DNA of 64,000 nucleotides, from positions 105,129,935 through 105,193,934 of the forward strand of contig NC_085139.1 of assembly GCF_024139115.2 (NCBI RefSeq), read 5' to 3'. Both the position numbers and the translations under genes were made by a program. Numbering within the stretch: position 1 is the first letter of the stretch; the number at the start of each line of letters is the position of its first letter. Below are positions 1 to 10,028 of this stretch, one piece after another. Source of the DNA: Armigeres subalbatus (Eukaryota; Arthropoda; Insecta; Diptera; Culicidae). The notes below the pieces were generated by a model. The model worked only from the letters and a program-made list of their open reading frames with translations, did not search any database and was not told where the DNA came from.

Positions 1-1283
1 TATAATTTAGTGACTTATATCTAATGCTGTTCTTTTGGCGATGTTATTTCATCTCTCCAGTGCATTTTATAGAATGGCTTTGCTCAGAGTAAGTTCAGGT
101 GCGGGTAAGATATTTTTTTAGAGCAAAGCTAGAATGCAAACTGTGCTCCTCGTTGGAGTTTGAAGCTAACAGTGAAGGCTGCTGGATGTCCTCATCGAGT
201 ACGGAAAAAGCAAGTTCCTATTCGACGACATTAGGAAAATTCGGCTATGGTATATAAAGGTTGTTTGCTTCGCAAAAGTACGGCAGACCATTTTCAGATG
301 TTATCAATAATTAAAATGTATGCACTAAATGTTCTTAAAACAATTGTAAGTATTGTTACATTAGAGAACTATGTTGACGTATTATATCCACGGTGTTGAT
401 ACAATATGGACAACCATCAAGAAACAATATATCCTATTGTATACCGTAGAGAGAATGGTAGTTCAATTGTTTACACTGTTGAGCCTATGGTACACTTTTA
501 TCCGGGTACCACATCGTTATAATGCTGCATGATTGAGTGTTTAATTTTGTTGAAATATCGAAAACAAAAGTGTGCATAAAAATTGCCTCGCCATAACAAA
601 AATGTGGTAGAGATTTAACTCTGTTGTTTACAGTTTAGAACCAAATCCAGAAGTCGCACATGTTGGGGTAGGGATTCAGTGCTCCGCCTTCTCCCCTGTT
701 TTCAATAAAATTAAAATATCTGCAGTTTTAAGGCGTCGCAACTTTATTCAGATTAGTGCGCAACTGAGAGAGAGAAGACAGCTCGCTTTATTTACGTTCA
801 TCCTAATGTCACCGCGATCCAGTCACTGCGAACCGGAAAAGTAAACACAGCGATGCAACTTCAAATGGTCGTAACCAAAATTATTTATTTGACAATTTGT
901 TTTTATATCAATTTTTTTTTATCTGCTACAGTGGATTGTACCCGTAATTATCCATGTGAATGATCCCGTATTATGAGAAATCGGTTTTGTTCTTCATTAG
1001 GAAGTTCATAACCATTAAAAACAGCTAATTCGAACAAGTTTATATTGGAGTGAAAAATGTTGATTCCGACGTTATGAAATGTTACTTTGATTTGTTGAGT
1101 TTCCACGGTTTCCACACAAATAAAGAAGAAGAAGACATAGTAAATAAACGATCTGTCAGTGAGCTGGCTTCTCTCTCAGGTGCGCAAAATAGTACATCCA
1201 CGCGTGCATGATGCGCGTTGCATCGCGAACGCTCAATCGGGCGGTCCGGTTTGGTGGCGGCAGGTGTATGGGGCCCTTGGACT
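1..1283. other. Non-coding sequence, nothing recognised
   Basis: This is AT-rich intergenic or intronic sequence. I see no open reading frame with protein-like composition, no RNA gene and no clear TE terminus. There are short local repeats only. Confidence 0.5.
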
Positions 1284-1514
1284 ATACACTCTGAGGAAAA
1301 TCTATGCTAACTGCGTTTCTCCTGGTTGACCCCACGTTCGTTTACGTGCAGTTTATACTCGATTAGTATAACCTCCATATCCTCGCCGTGTAACGATTTA
1401 ACCTTGCATAGATTACTTTTTTACTCTAGCTTAGTATAAACTTTGAAAATATGAAAATTGATTAATGAAATTTTGTTTGTATGTTATTACTGGTTTGGTC
1501 TATTTCTGAGTGTA
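1284..1514. mobile_element. Possible small MITE
   Basis: The two ends read TACACTC inward and are bordered by TA. Only about seven terminal bases match perfectly and similarity decays after that, so this is a weak Tc1/mariner-type MITE candidate. It has no coding capacity. Confidence 0.3.
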
Positions 1515-1576
1515 AAGAGGCTTCATACTCTTTTATTGTGTATCCGGAATAAATTTATACCGCTTTTTATACCGAA

Positions 1577-1692
1577 GTTGGATTTTTCTCCATATCCAGT
1601 CTTTTGCGCTCGGTAATGGCGGCTTGAGTTCCCCTTATTTTGACATTCAAGAGGTAGAAAACATTGGAACTCATCAAGTATGCCTTGACTGA
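1577..1692 (-). repeat. Dispersed repeat, inverted partner at 5152-5265
   Basis: The reverse complement of this segment matches 5152-5265 over about 110 bp, including the shared words TTGATGAGTTCCAAT and TTTTCTACCTCTTGAATGTC. In the shared orientation both copies keep an open frame beginning Met-Ser-Ser-Asn. This could be a fragment of an unrecognised TE reading frame. The flanks of the two copies do not match. Confidence 0.5.
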
Positions 1693-2771
1693 ATGAAAAA
1701 AAAATTAAGTAAATAAACTTATGTCAACTATCTTCCGTATAGTGGTTGGATATTTATTATATGATTTACTTTTGATTTATTTTATTAAAACATAGTATTA
1801 TTAATCCTTTATATATTCCAGGCGATTTTGTAATGTAAGGATTGATGGACGAACCTAACTGAAAAAAAAACGTACAAATCAGGAATGCAATACAAGAAAA
1901 CTATCGGCTTCAGTTTCCACTCATAATTGCAATTGGATATGAGGAAGTAGAGAGGTGCACATATTCGGTTATAGCCCAGTGCACTTCAGTATGACTTTTA
2001 AAATAGTTAATTTGTCAAGTTTGGTTTTGAAGAGTCACATTCCAAATCTTGCACTACTAAAAATCCACACATATTTATTGGCAAAAATCCATAGATTTAA
2101 CTTATGATGTATATCAGCGCACACATGAATCATTCTTCACCCGAACTACTAATAAAATATGTGTGGTTTTGTATCGATTATATTAGGGTGGAGCTATTGC
2201 AAAAAATTATAACGGCGACACATATATCTTATATAGATATTTTTGGCAGTGTGGAGTACACACAAACAGACTTTTTTTTTACTGTGCCGGAAATACACCG
2301 ACTTGTGTATCAAGTACCTAATTGATTTTCCTCCTATACATTCAAGTCAACCGCAATAATTATGTTTATATAATTATTCAAACTTTTTATCAATTGAAAT
2401 GTTCATTGATTAAGAGGTAATTATGTCTCCTTTTGAATTTGCTTCATCAAATGCATACAAATTTAATTACACTTTACCAAATATAACTACCTCAAGCTGT
2501 GAGATTGCACGAAGGGTTGAATTGATCATACGAAAAGCTTCATAAATGGTGAACAACCTTCTTTTTATATTACTGGCCAAGGTTGAAACTTGAACTATTT
2601 GAATTCAAAATTTACCAACCATCTCGACTATATCGACAAAGCGCCAGCTCATCCCTTTCAAACCGTATATCAAATTAGATGGTTCTTCTTCCAATTAATC
2701 GGTAAAAGCGTAGCATGCAACTTTTCAATAACCTAAAATATATAAAGCATTAAGAATAATGAAACAACAAA
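1693..2771. other. Non-coding sequence, nothing recognised
   Basis: AT-rich sequence with several stop codons in every frame. The 73-codon frame starting at 2104 has no recognisable composition and I do not treat it as a gene. Confidence 0.5.
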
Positions 2772-3045
2772 TACACAGAAAAAAAATCTGCGGTAAAAAC
2801 TACTATTTTGTAGACCACGCTCTGTTTTTAAAACTACCATGGAATTTCAGTAACTTTTACCATGGTTTCAGAGAAATTCACCCCTGTTTCAGTTCATATG
2901 ACAACATTCCGCATGGGCCACAGTTGATTTTTACTGCACGCATGGTAAAATCAAACGGGTTTGTTATCTGCTGGAAATCGTCGGTGCATATTCTTAAAAT
3001 AACCCTCGGAATGGTAGTTTCGACTGCAATATTTTTTTGTGTGTA
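2772..3045. mobile_element. MITE with TACACA termini
   Basis: Left end TACACAGAAAAAAAATCTGC and right end (reverse complement) TACACACAAAAAAATATTGC form imperfect terminal inverted repeats beginning with TA. The 95-codon frame inside it is a by-product of the repeat and not a gene. Confidence 0.55.
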
Positions 3046-3053
3046 GAGAAATA

Positions 3054-3343
3054 CAGTGAACGTTCGCTAATTGGGTTTTTTATAGTTGGGGCGCTTTTTA
3101 GTTGGGGGTTCGATAATTGGGGTGAAACCCAATTAAAAAGCAGCTAAACGTCAGAATGTGATGTCAAAAACGCGTTGACGTCTTGTTTCCGTGTTTGGCG
3201 GGATCGATATTTTCTGGCGCGTAAAATTTTCTATTGTTCAATGCAAAAAGTAAACAACATTGACGCTTGTCAAAGCGCCCCAATTAGCGAACGACATTCG
3301 CTAGTTGGGGTGAGGTCGTGCCCCAATTAGCGAACGATCACTG
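3054..3343. mobile_element. Mariner/pogo-like MITE, TA target duplication
   Basis: The element begins CAGTGAACGTTCGCTAATTG and ends with the inverse, CAATTAGCGAACGATCACTG, with TA on both sides. Inside is a second palindromic motif (CTTTTTAGTTGGG ... CCCAATTAAAAAG) that recurs at about 9.3 kb and 63.6 kb, so this is a family. It has no transposase. Confidence 0.7.
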
Positions 3344-3383
3344 TAGAACTAATTTCTCTGTTTCTGATAATAGTTTCGGAAAG

Positions 3384-5101
3384 CAGTGTTGCATTTGAAC
3401 GCGATCAATTTGTGTTCAGGAAAAATGAACTGAACTCAAGAGCATATTAACAGAACGCGCGTTCAGTTCAAAATACGGAACTTTAAGCAGGCTTTGAACG
3501 AACGCAAAACGAACATTCCATTGTTGCATATTAGAATGTCAAAACATTATGTTCCTCGATGGATTTCGCACTGCGAGGGATTTCAGCACTGTTTCTACCA
3601 TTATTTCCTCGATATATTTCTGCGTAGCCCCAAATTCGACACCAGCGCATAGTACGTATCAATATATCTAATAAATTTATATTTCTCGGGTACTTATTCA
3701 AAAGGACGTATGTGATTTTGTAAACAAAGATTCAAACGTCGATTTGTCCAATCTGATGACACTCCCACGCAAACCAACACCACCAACAGGTAGCCGAAGG
3801 CTTCCCCTACCTGTCTGTGATGATGGTTTGCGTGGGAGTGCTATCAGATTGCACAACTCGACGTTTGAATCTTTGTTTACAAAATCACATACGTCCTTTT
3901 GAATAAGTACCCGAGATTTGTATAATTACCTCTAACGTGATTTTAAATTAAAGGTCTATTGCAGGAGAACTGATTTAAATACCGTATATTCCTTGCTTTT
4001 CGAAATGAAAGCTCCGAGATCTGTGATGCTAAGGAATAAATAAGATTTCAACGGTGAGACAAATTTGTTTATGCAAATGCTTGTTTATGGGAAATCTTTT
4101 CTTTTAATTCTACCATTTCATTCACAGATCGTGTAAACTGTGAAGTAACCTTGACTGAAAGTCAGGATAATATAGTCAAAAACATGCACGACTAAGCTTC
4201 AACCGGAATGTGAATTCAACTGTTGCAAAATGATTTATGTAGATGAAAATGTTCATAAAGCTGAATTACATGTTTAAATAACAAGATTTTATTTTATTTT
4301 ATTTCATCTGCCAAAAGTATACTTTTGGTACTTCACAACACTAAAACAGCGTTTATTTCAGAAACTGTATTTATTAAAATACATTATCGTAAAATAGACA
4401 TTTTTTTACATTGACATTGTTGGTGTAATGGGTATTAGTTATTCATGAGCTCAAATCAATTGGTTTTCATTTTAGAAACGAACACAAATTGCTTCACATG
4501 ATTAGGAAAAGGGAGTAAGAGGTAATATGAGAATTGCGATCCATACACAATTTTTGAGGTTTCGCACTAACAGTTTGACGATGAAAGAGGTGGCGGATTT
4601 GCCGTTTTTTCTGAAATTGTTTTCCTATGGCTGAAATATATTATATCTGAAGCGAATATTAAGTTTGTGTGAATTCACCTAGGTTGTAATTAACGTATTG
4701 CCAACACACCACTCGAAGTTACCGTGCTATTATGTAACTATCTTAAATTTTCTTACATCAATAATTTCTAAAGCGCGTTTGTTTTGAATGAGTAAACGTT
4801 AGACATCAAATTGATTCTCTAGATATTGACCTAAATTAATAAATGTAGACAGAACATTTGATCAATTACATAGTTGTAAGAGTATTGTTTCAGCATTTTA
4901 TTGTATTCTAGACTATATTTAAAATTACAGATATTTAATTTGAACTTAACTTTTGAACGCGTTCAAATTTCAGAACTGAACGCAAAGAGCAAGAGCTTTT
5001 TTCAAATTTTGAACGATGATCAATGATTACTGCGATTGTGATCAATTTTTACGAACGAACCGATTGCTCTTAGCTCTTGTTCAGTTCAAAATGCAACACT
5101 G
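3384..5101. mobile_element. Non-autonomous hAT-type element, 8-bp TSD
   Basis: The 1718-bp element is flanked by the exact 8-bp direct repeat TCGGAAAG (3376-3383 and 5102-5109). Its ends are CAGTGTTGCATTTGAAC and GTTCAAAATGCAACACTG, which are inverted repeats of the hAT CAGTG type. There is no transposase ORF, so it must have moved in trans. Subterminal regions are rich in GAACG motifs. A palindromic MITE at 3684-3915 is nested inside it. Confidence 0.75.
3684..3915. mobile_element. Fold-back MITE, near-perfect 230-bp palindrome
   Basis: The left arm begins TCTCGGGTACTTATTCAAAA and the right arm ends with its inverse. The arms stay nearly identical for about 95 bp, through ACAAAGATTCAAACGTCGA and CACTCCCACGCAAACCA. 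The central loop is about 35 bp (AACAGGTAGCCGAAGGC). It is non-coding and nested in the hAT-like element. Confidence 0.75.
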
Positions 5102-5151
5102 TCGGAAAGTAGTTGACATTTGTTTGTTGATAACAAGAATATTCATTGAAG

Positions 5152-5265
5152 CAAGGGATACTTGATGAGTTCCAATATTTTCTACCTCTTGAATGTCAGA
5201 TTGAGAGGAACTCACGCCGCCATTATCAAGCGCAAAATACTGGATACAGGCAATTTTCCCAACTT
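5152..5265 (+). repeat. Dispersed repeat, inverted partner at 1577-1692
   Basis: This is the second copy of the segment at 1577-1692, here on the plus strand, starting GATACTTGATGAGTTCCAAT. The reading frame Met-Ser-Ser-Asn stays open through the shared part. Confidence 0.5.
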
Positions 5266-5640
5266 TGGAAGTAGTGCGCTGGATTCCCCTGAAGATGCGC
5301 TAAACAACGATTCCATTATAGTTTGACAGATAAAACTTCGGAAGAAAGTTCGGTTCGGAAGTCACGGAAGCAATCAATTACTCATTAATGGGTATTTTTG
5401 TATACCCATTTCGAAGAAAAGCGGCATAACGCGATTTTACTCATTAATACATTAGTACACTATCAAAACTTCAAATAATGGATACTTTTCACACCTGGCT
5501 TTCATTGTTAAAATGAGTAAATAAGCCCTATTGTTATTTTCGATTCGAGGTTATGTAATGCGGATTTCGTGTTCCTTCAAGAAGGGTTGTTTGGAATAGA
5601 AAATTCTAAATATTGAATTATCACTAATAAGTTTATTATA

Positions 5641-5646
5641 TTTATT
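5641..5646 (-). promoter_or_regulatory. Poly(A) signal AATAAA (minus)
   Basis: The plus strand reads TTTATT, giving AATAAA on the minus strand 37 nt after the stop of the candidate terminal exon at 5683-5833. The spacing fits a genuine 3' end. Confidence 0.45.
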
Positions 5647-5682
5647 GCAACGCAACGTTTCATCATTGTTGTCGGATTAATG

Positions 5683-5833
5683 CTAATTGAACATAACTTT
5701 TGCGCCGCCTTGGGAGATTGCTTGGAGTTTTCCTGTGCGCATTCGGCCAACTTCTCCTTGTAAAGTGAACACCCGGGAAATACTTGAAATCTTGGAAGCA
5801 AGCGGCTTGGGAATTGTAGGAATGTTGAGCTGT
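5683..5833 (-). CDS. Candidate terminal exon of an unrecognised minus-strand gene
   Basis: On the minus strand a pyrimidine-rich tract ending in TTTGTAG forms a good 3' splice acceptor. It is followed by 1 nt and then 49 codons to a TAG stop, reading QLNIPTIPKPLASKI... and ending ...GGAKVMFN. The exon is more GC-rich than its flanks, and AATAAA lies 37 nt after the stop. Two other frames are also open across most of the segment, so the frame is chosen by composition only. A GTAAGT donor just upstream (near 5895) does not join in this frame, because it creates a stop. Any true preceding exon must lie elsewhere, perhaps beyond the inserted MITEs. I do not recognise the protein. It may equally be a decayed exon. 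Confidence 0.4.
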
Positions 5834-5948
5834 CTACAAAAAAAAAGTTATGTTTTACAAAAGAAAAAGTGATGAACAAATGAAGAAAAACTTACTATTT
5901 GACTCAGCTCGCGATGTCTTCCGTTATCTTGTTGATCACAATTATTAG

Positions 5949-6693
5949 GGTAAAGTGCCCAATAGTGGACCCCAACCAATAGTGTACCCTCCAGCCATTT
6001 TTGCATTATTACAGCACAATGTAAACATTTAGCTATGAAATTCCAACGGGAGAACCTACCTTGCAGTCCTATGATTTGATTACATGCATTGGAAATGCCA
6101 TGGAAAGTAAAATTAGATGATTTTTTACAATTCTTAAAAAAATAAACACGAGAGTGTCCATTATAGGAATATTTTGGGGGGTCCATAATAGGGAAGAAGA
6201 ACGTCCCGAAACGGAGCATAAAAATCAAATGAAGTGTCGACTATAGGGAAGCAATTTCCTATTATGGACCCCCAGAGGGTCTACTATAGGGCGAATTCAG
6301 TCAGACTTTGAAATGTAAATTTCAACGAATATCGTCGAGTATTTGAGTGTTTTCCCAAGCAACCAGAAGCTCAGATTTTACTTAAATTTACTCTTAACCG
6401 AACCAATTGGTTCACTATGGTTCACATCAAGTTCCAAGCATCCTTAACGGAACTTTAAAGTTCACTTTTACGCTCCCACCACACAAAAAATTACTTAAAA
6501 TGAGAGCTGATTAAGCCAAAATAGCCCTTCTTATCCGAACTTCTGGTTGCTTGGGTTATGTAGGTATCGTGAAGAGGAGATGCAGAGCTTGATATCAGAT
6601 ATCACGCTTAATTAATATTTTGAAAATGTCTACTCATTATGCCAGAAAGAGCAGAATTTCGCTACTAAGGGGTCCACTTTTGGGCATTTTACC
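5949..6693. mobile_element. MITE with GGTAAAGTGCCC termini
   Basis: Left end GGTAAAGTGCCCAATAGTGG and right end (reverse complement) GGTAAAATGCCCAAAAGTGG are 25-bp imperfect inverted repeats reaching GGACCCC. Several internal variants of the word GTCCATTATAGGG resemble repeated binding motifs. A second MITE (6354-6555) is inserted in it. It is non-coding. Confidence 0.6.
6354..6555. mobile_element. MITE with CCCAAG termini, nested
   Basis: The ends CCCAAGCAACCAGAAG and CTTCTGGTTGCTTGGG are a perfect 16-bp inverted pair. It shares the CCCAAGtAACCA terminus type with the element at 36331-36564, so both belong to one broad family. It sits inside the larger MITE at 5949-6693. Confidence 0.65.
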
Positions 6694-6786
6694 TATATAT
6701 ATTTATTATCTAACTTGGATTTTCATAAATGGCTTAATCGGAATATGTTATTAAAGTCCAAATCGTAAAGTGCTCCGATTTTATCA

Positions 6787-7391
6787 TACACGGTAAAAAA
6801 TATACACGTCCATGCAAACTGTTCTGCATTTGAATATGCACTACTTTGGAATCAAATCAATATCAATAGCTAAGCTCGTCGCATTCAAAGACCACCACTT
6901 CCATTTGACGTGCACAATGTTTTGAATATAAAACAACAAAATAAAAAAATAGAATTACCTCAGCTCAGATTTGAATAACATACCTTTGCTTGAAAGTCCT
7001 TCGTCTTACCATGACTCCATCTCACACTTCGAAATACCTTGTGAAATAAGCAGAACAGATGAAAGAACTGTCATCTATTTTTAGAACAACACCAATATCG
7101 CTCCACTCTTAAATCAATAGCCTTGAACCTGTGAATTCAATAGCATAGCACTTTCAATTCTAGTGGAGACATTATTGGTGCTGATCGAAGTGCTAATCAT
7201 TTCAACATCTAGTGAGTAGCACTTTGATCAACAGTGTTGATGTTATGGAATTGTCTGCATTCAGCACACTTGTGAAAGGTGTGACACCACTTCAAAATCA
7301 AAGGAATATCATTTTCAATAATAGTGATTTTAAAGTTGATCATTCAATAGATGGAACAGTTAAATTGAGCGTGTTGATTTTTTACCGTGTA
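6787..7391. mobile_element. MITE with TACACGGTAAAAAAT termini
   Basis: Left TACACGGTAAAAAATATACA and right inverse (TACACGGTAAAAAATCAACA) form terminal inverted repeats that begin with TA. The element ends about 330 bp before the Rpp20 start codon and so marks the outer limit of the promoter region. The 64-codon frame inside it is not a gene. Confidence 0.6.
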
Positions 7392-7718
7392 TGCTCAAAA
7401 TCCTGACGAATATATAAACCCTGGCATAAACCCGAAAGAAAACCGAAGTTTGACAGTTTCACAGCTGATTTCGGACGTAGTCTTGGAGTGGAAATATTTT
7501 GATTATTAACGTTAGTAACAGTAACCGAAATAATATCCTTGTCTTAGCCGTCTGTCACTTCTATGACAGACAACACAAACAAAAAAAAAAAAATAATATC
7601 CTTCTTTTTTCGTCGAAATTGTCTCCACAGAATCACGTTGTCTGATAACTAATTTCCGATTTACTAGGTAAATGGGATACGTCCACGGTTAGGAGTAATT
7701 TTTGCTTTCACGTGTAGA
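7392..7718 (+). promoter_or_regulatory. Rpp20 upstream region and 5' UTR
   Basis: This is the stretch between the last MITE and the Rpp20 ATG and should hold the promoter and 5' UTR. No TATA box is obvious. It contains a 51-bp retroposed insertion with an oligo(A) tail (7541-7591). The transcription start cannot be placed from sequence alone. Confidence 0.4.
7541..7591 (+). mobile_element. 51-bp retroposed fragment with oligo(A) tail and 12-bp TSD
   Basis: The direct repeat AATAATATCCTT occurs at 7529-7540 and 7592-7603. Between them is a short sequence containing the hairpin GTCTGTCA...TGACAGAC and ending in a run of A. This is the signature of target-primed insertion of a short RNA 3' end by LINE machinery. 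The source RNA is not recognised. Confidence 0.65.
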
Positions 7719-8401
7719 ATGTCCGAAGGAAACCTCGTGCCCAAGCAGGAGCATGTCGCTGTAAAATTAGAATCCAAGATCGGTGAACATAACAGCAGTG
7801 GCAGGAGACAAAACAAAAACAAAACTAGTTCCGCTGCGAATCAAACCCAGCAAGCGTCTGAGAAGAAACCAGCACAATCCGGAGGACGAAAGTTTAGCGA
7901 CCGGCACGTACTGAAGAAGCGCGTTCTTCCCAAGTACTACACCAGAGAGAACGATATTTACGTGACGTACAAATCGGATTTTACGGTAGGATTTTTCTTT
8001 CATTTGTGAATATACATATTTAAAACGGTTTATTTTAGTTTCAATATAAAAGGTGTCTGGATATTCTGAACTCATCAATCGGAGAAGCGTTTCTGCACTG
8101 TACCGGACGGGCCATCAACCAAGGAATTAATCTTGCGCTGAAGATCAAGGCAGAGTATCCGGAAGCTTTCGAGTTTGAGGTCAATACATCCACTATCTCT
8201 GTAACGGGTAAGTTCTACATTTTCAAAAATAATATTACTCGTACAGAACACAAGGTTCATTCACGTTATATTATCTTCACAGACGATCTCCATCCTCTGA
8301 AGGACGACGATGATTTTATGGAGCAACGTCGTATGAACTCGTGCCTCCATATCCGCCTGTTCCGTACGATTAAGCTCAAACCAACCAACGCAGTTGCGTA
8401 A
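7719..8401 (+). CDS. Rpp20: Ribonuclease P/MRP protein subunit p20 (POP7 family)
   Basis: This is a protein subunit of nuclear RNase P (tRNA 5'-leader removal) and RNase MRP (rRNA processing). Members of this Alba-like family pair with Rpp25 to bind the RNA subunit. The gene has three exons: 7719-7985, 8039-8207 and 8283-8401. Introns are 53 and 75 bp, with donors GTAGGA and GTAAGT and acceptors ending in TTTTAG and TTCACAG. The joined frame is 184 aa. Residues 1-60 are a basic, low-complexity extension absent from the shorter human protein (about 140 aa). The Alba core follows, with the family motifs NDIYV near residue 78, [12 protein letters not shown] near 110, NTSTISV and the C-terminal LHIRLFRT. 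The start chosen is the first ATG of the open frame. TMEM203 starts 90 bp after the stop, with no AATAAA in between. Confidence 0.93.
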
Positions 8402-8491
8402 AAGCGAACCGCCACAGGCAATAACCTGATAATTTTCTTTTTTCAACAATATATTACAATTGCCGTCAAGATAGCCCCATCACGCCGAAAA
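8402..8491 (+). other. 90-bp spacer between Rpp20 and TMEM203
   Basis: The spacer contains no AATAAA or ATTAAA. It has a pyrimidine run (TTTTCTTTTTTC) followed by CGTCAAG, which could be a 3' splice acceptor. The downstream ATG has the context GAAAAATG, good for insects. These points fit either a dicistronic mRNA or alternative splicing to TMEM203. Confidence 0.6.
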
Positions 8492-8950
8492 ATGTCCGAC
8501 GAGGTCGAGATCAAAACCTACTTCAAACTGGTGGACGTGGTGAAGTGGATAGGTATTACGCAGTTCGAAATGCTCGTAAATCTGTTGGCATTTCTGGTGT
8601 TCAGTATCATCCTGACGGCGAAGGCCACGATGGGAACGCTACCCACGAAAACAGTGGGCAACACCGAATGGCTGGTCATATTCTCACCGCTGTTCTGCGG
8701 AGACTTCTTTAATGCGTACTTCTGTGTGATTGTTGGCATCCGGATGTATCTGGGCAATAAGCACCGGCAGGCGATACATCGGCTGTCTTGGAGCATCCAT
8801 TTTCTGCTGTTGACAACCGGTTTCAAGTATTTGGTAGTGCTGAAGCTGTCCGGTTTCAGTGGGCTGGAGTACAGTGAGGTGTTTTCGCCGATTTTTGTAC
8901 TGCTTCAGCTGATTGCCGTTAAGGCGTGCCAATTTAAGCAGCAGTCCTGA
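8492..8950 (+). CDS. TMEM203: Transmembrane protein 203 homologue
   Basis: The single-exon frame of 152 aa is slightly longer than the 136-aa human protein. It has four hydrophobic segments, near residues 27-45, 60-85, 98-118 and 126-145, and family-like blocks such as FEMLVNLLAFLVFSI and SPIFVLLQLIAVKAC near the C-terminus. In vertebrates TMEM203 is an endoplasmic reticulum membrane protein linked to calcium handling and STING signalling; the insect role is inferred only by homology. There is no cleavable signal peptide. The gene lies directly after Rpp20 on the same strand. A poly(A) signal follows at 9200-9205. Confidence 0.9.
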   Translation: MSDEVEIKTYFKLVDVVKWIGITQFEMLVNLLAFLVFSIILTAKATMGTLPTKTVGNTEWLVIFSPLFCGDFFNAYFCVIVGIRMYLGNKHRQAIHRLSWSIHFLLLTTGFKYLVVLKLSGFSGLEYSEVFSPIFVLLQLIAVKACQFKQQS

Positions 8951-9199
8951 CGGGAGGAACGTGATCCAGCGGTTATGCAAATGTTCGCATAAAAGGTAAA
9001 ACTCATTTATGCTTTTGATCTTAATTTATGAATAGTGCTCTATAGTTCTCACTATTACTCGACGGTGTTGCGAAACTAGTTTTGAAGCAAGTTCTGTGAA
9101 TATAAACATATTTGAAGATATATGACTAAGTCTGAATACTTCCTTCGACGTCGATCCTTAAGCAGTTGAAATATCACTCCATTTTGGATTGGATTGGAT

Positions 9200-9205
9200 A
9201 ATAAA
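9200..9205 (+). promoter_or_regulatory. Poly(A) signal AATAAA after TMEM203
   Basis: This AATAAA lies 250 nt after the TMEM203 stop and is the first canonical signal downstream of the Rpp20-TMEM203 pair. Confidence 0.5.
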
Positions 9206-9218
9206 CTCGTAGTACATC

Positions 9219-9408
9219 TAGTGAAAGACTTTCGTTAGTTGGGCTGAGATTTCATCTATCAAATCAGCGAATACAATAGAAATTCAGAGCTGCCAACTGC
9301 GAAAAAGAAAAAAACTGCCGTTGATGTCATAATTTGACGTCCACCTTCGTTTTAAGTGGGCTACATCCCAACTAACGGGCGCCCAACTAAATCGTAGCCC
9401 ATCTAAAG
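9219..9408. mobile_element. Decayed mariner/pogo-like MITE
   Basis: It contains CGTTAGTTGGGC near the left end and GCCCAACTAA blocks near the right end. These are inverted words of the family seen intact at 3054-3343. The boundaries are approximate. Confidence 0.4.
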
Positions 9409-10028
9409 ATAGGGAATAAATTCATCATTATGGAAGCATCTGTTATAAAAACGAGCGATGCTCATAAGGATAGTATTCACTGATCATTTCTTTCAAGCTT
9501 GGCCACTTTTAGTGGTGAAAATGACCAGTTTTAAGGATCTTCATACTAAGTGATAGAACTGTAATCTAACACATTCAACCACGTGGAGAGTAGAATTTTA
9601 AAAATAAAGCATGAGGCAAGATATGTCGATCATAGTAGTCATTAAAGAAATCGACCATTCAGCGGGACTAATATGCATAGAAATCTGCAAACACGGGCTA
9701 TATTTCTCGGCATAACAGTCCCGCTAAACTATTTCCATGATTTAGACCGTAAATTATATTAATATATTCAAAATATGAATGATTTCAATAAAATGGAGCT
9801 CTCCCATTAGTCTAGTGATGTAAACTCCTTAAATCTCCTACCCGCTAGAGGTAAGAAATGAAAATTGCAGTTTTATTCTACATGCGATTATCTCGATTGC
9901 ATTTTTTTGAATTTGGTACAAATATGCGTAGAACGGCAGTGTAATTGTCGCTGAAAACTGCAAAAAATAAGCAACACAATAGAATAGCGATAAATCTTTG
10001 TCCTTGTGCTGTCACGTGGTTTTCAAGA
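9409..10028. other. Non-coding sequence, nothing recognised
   Basis: AT-rich sequence between a MITE remnant and the gypsy LTR. It has short hairpins only and no gene or TE terminus that I can support. Confidence 0.45.

Noticed and set aside
2759..3046. 95-codon open frame
   Set aside because: It coincides with a MITE bounded by inverted TACACA ends, and its composition is not protein-like.
5895..5940. Exon upstream of the candidate terminal exon, using the GTAAGT donor
   Set aside because: Joining it to the favoured frame creates an immediate stop codon. Other frames are open but less protein-like.
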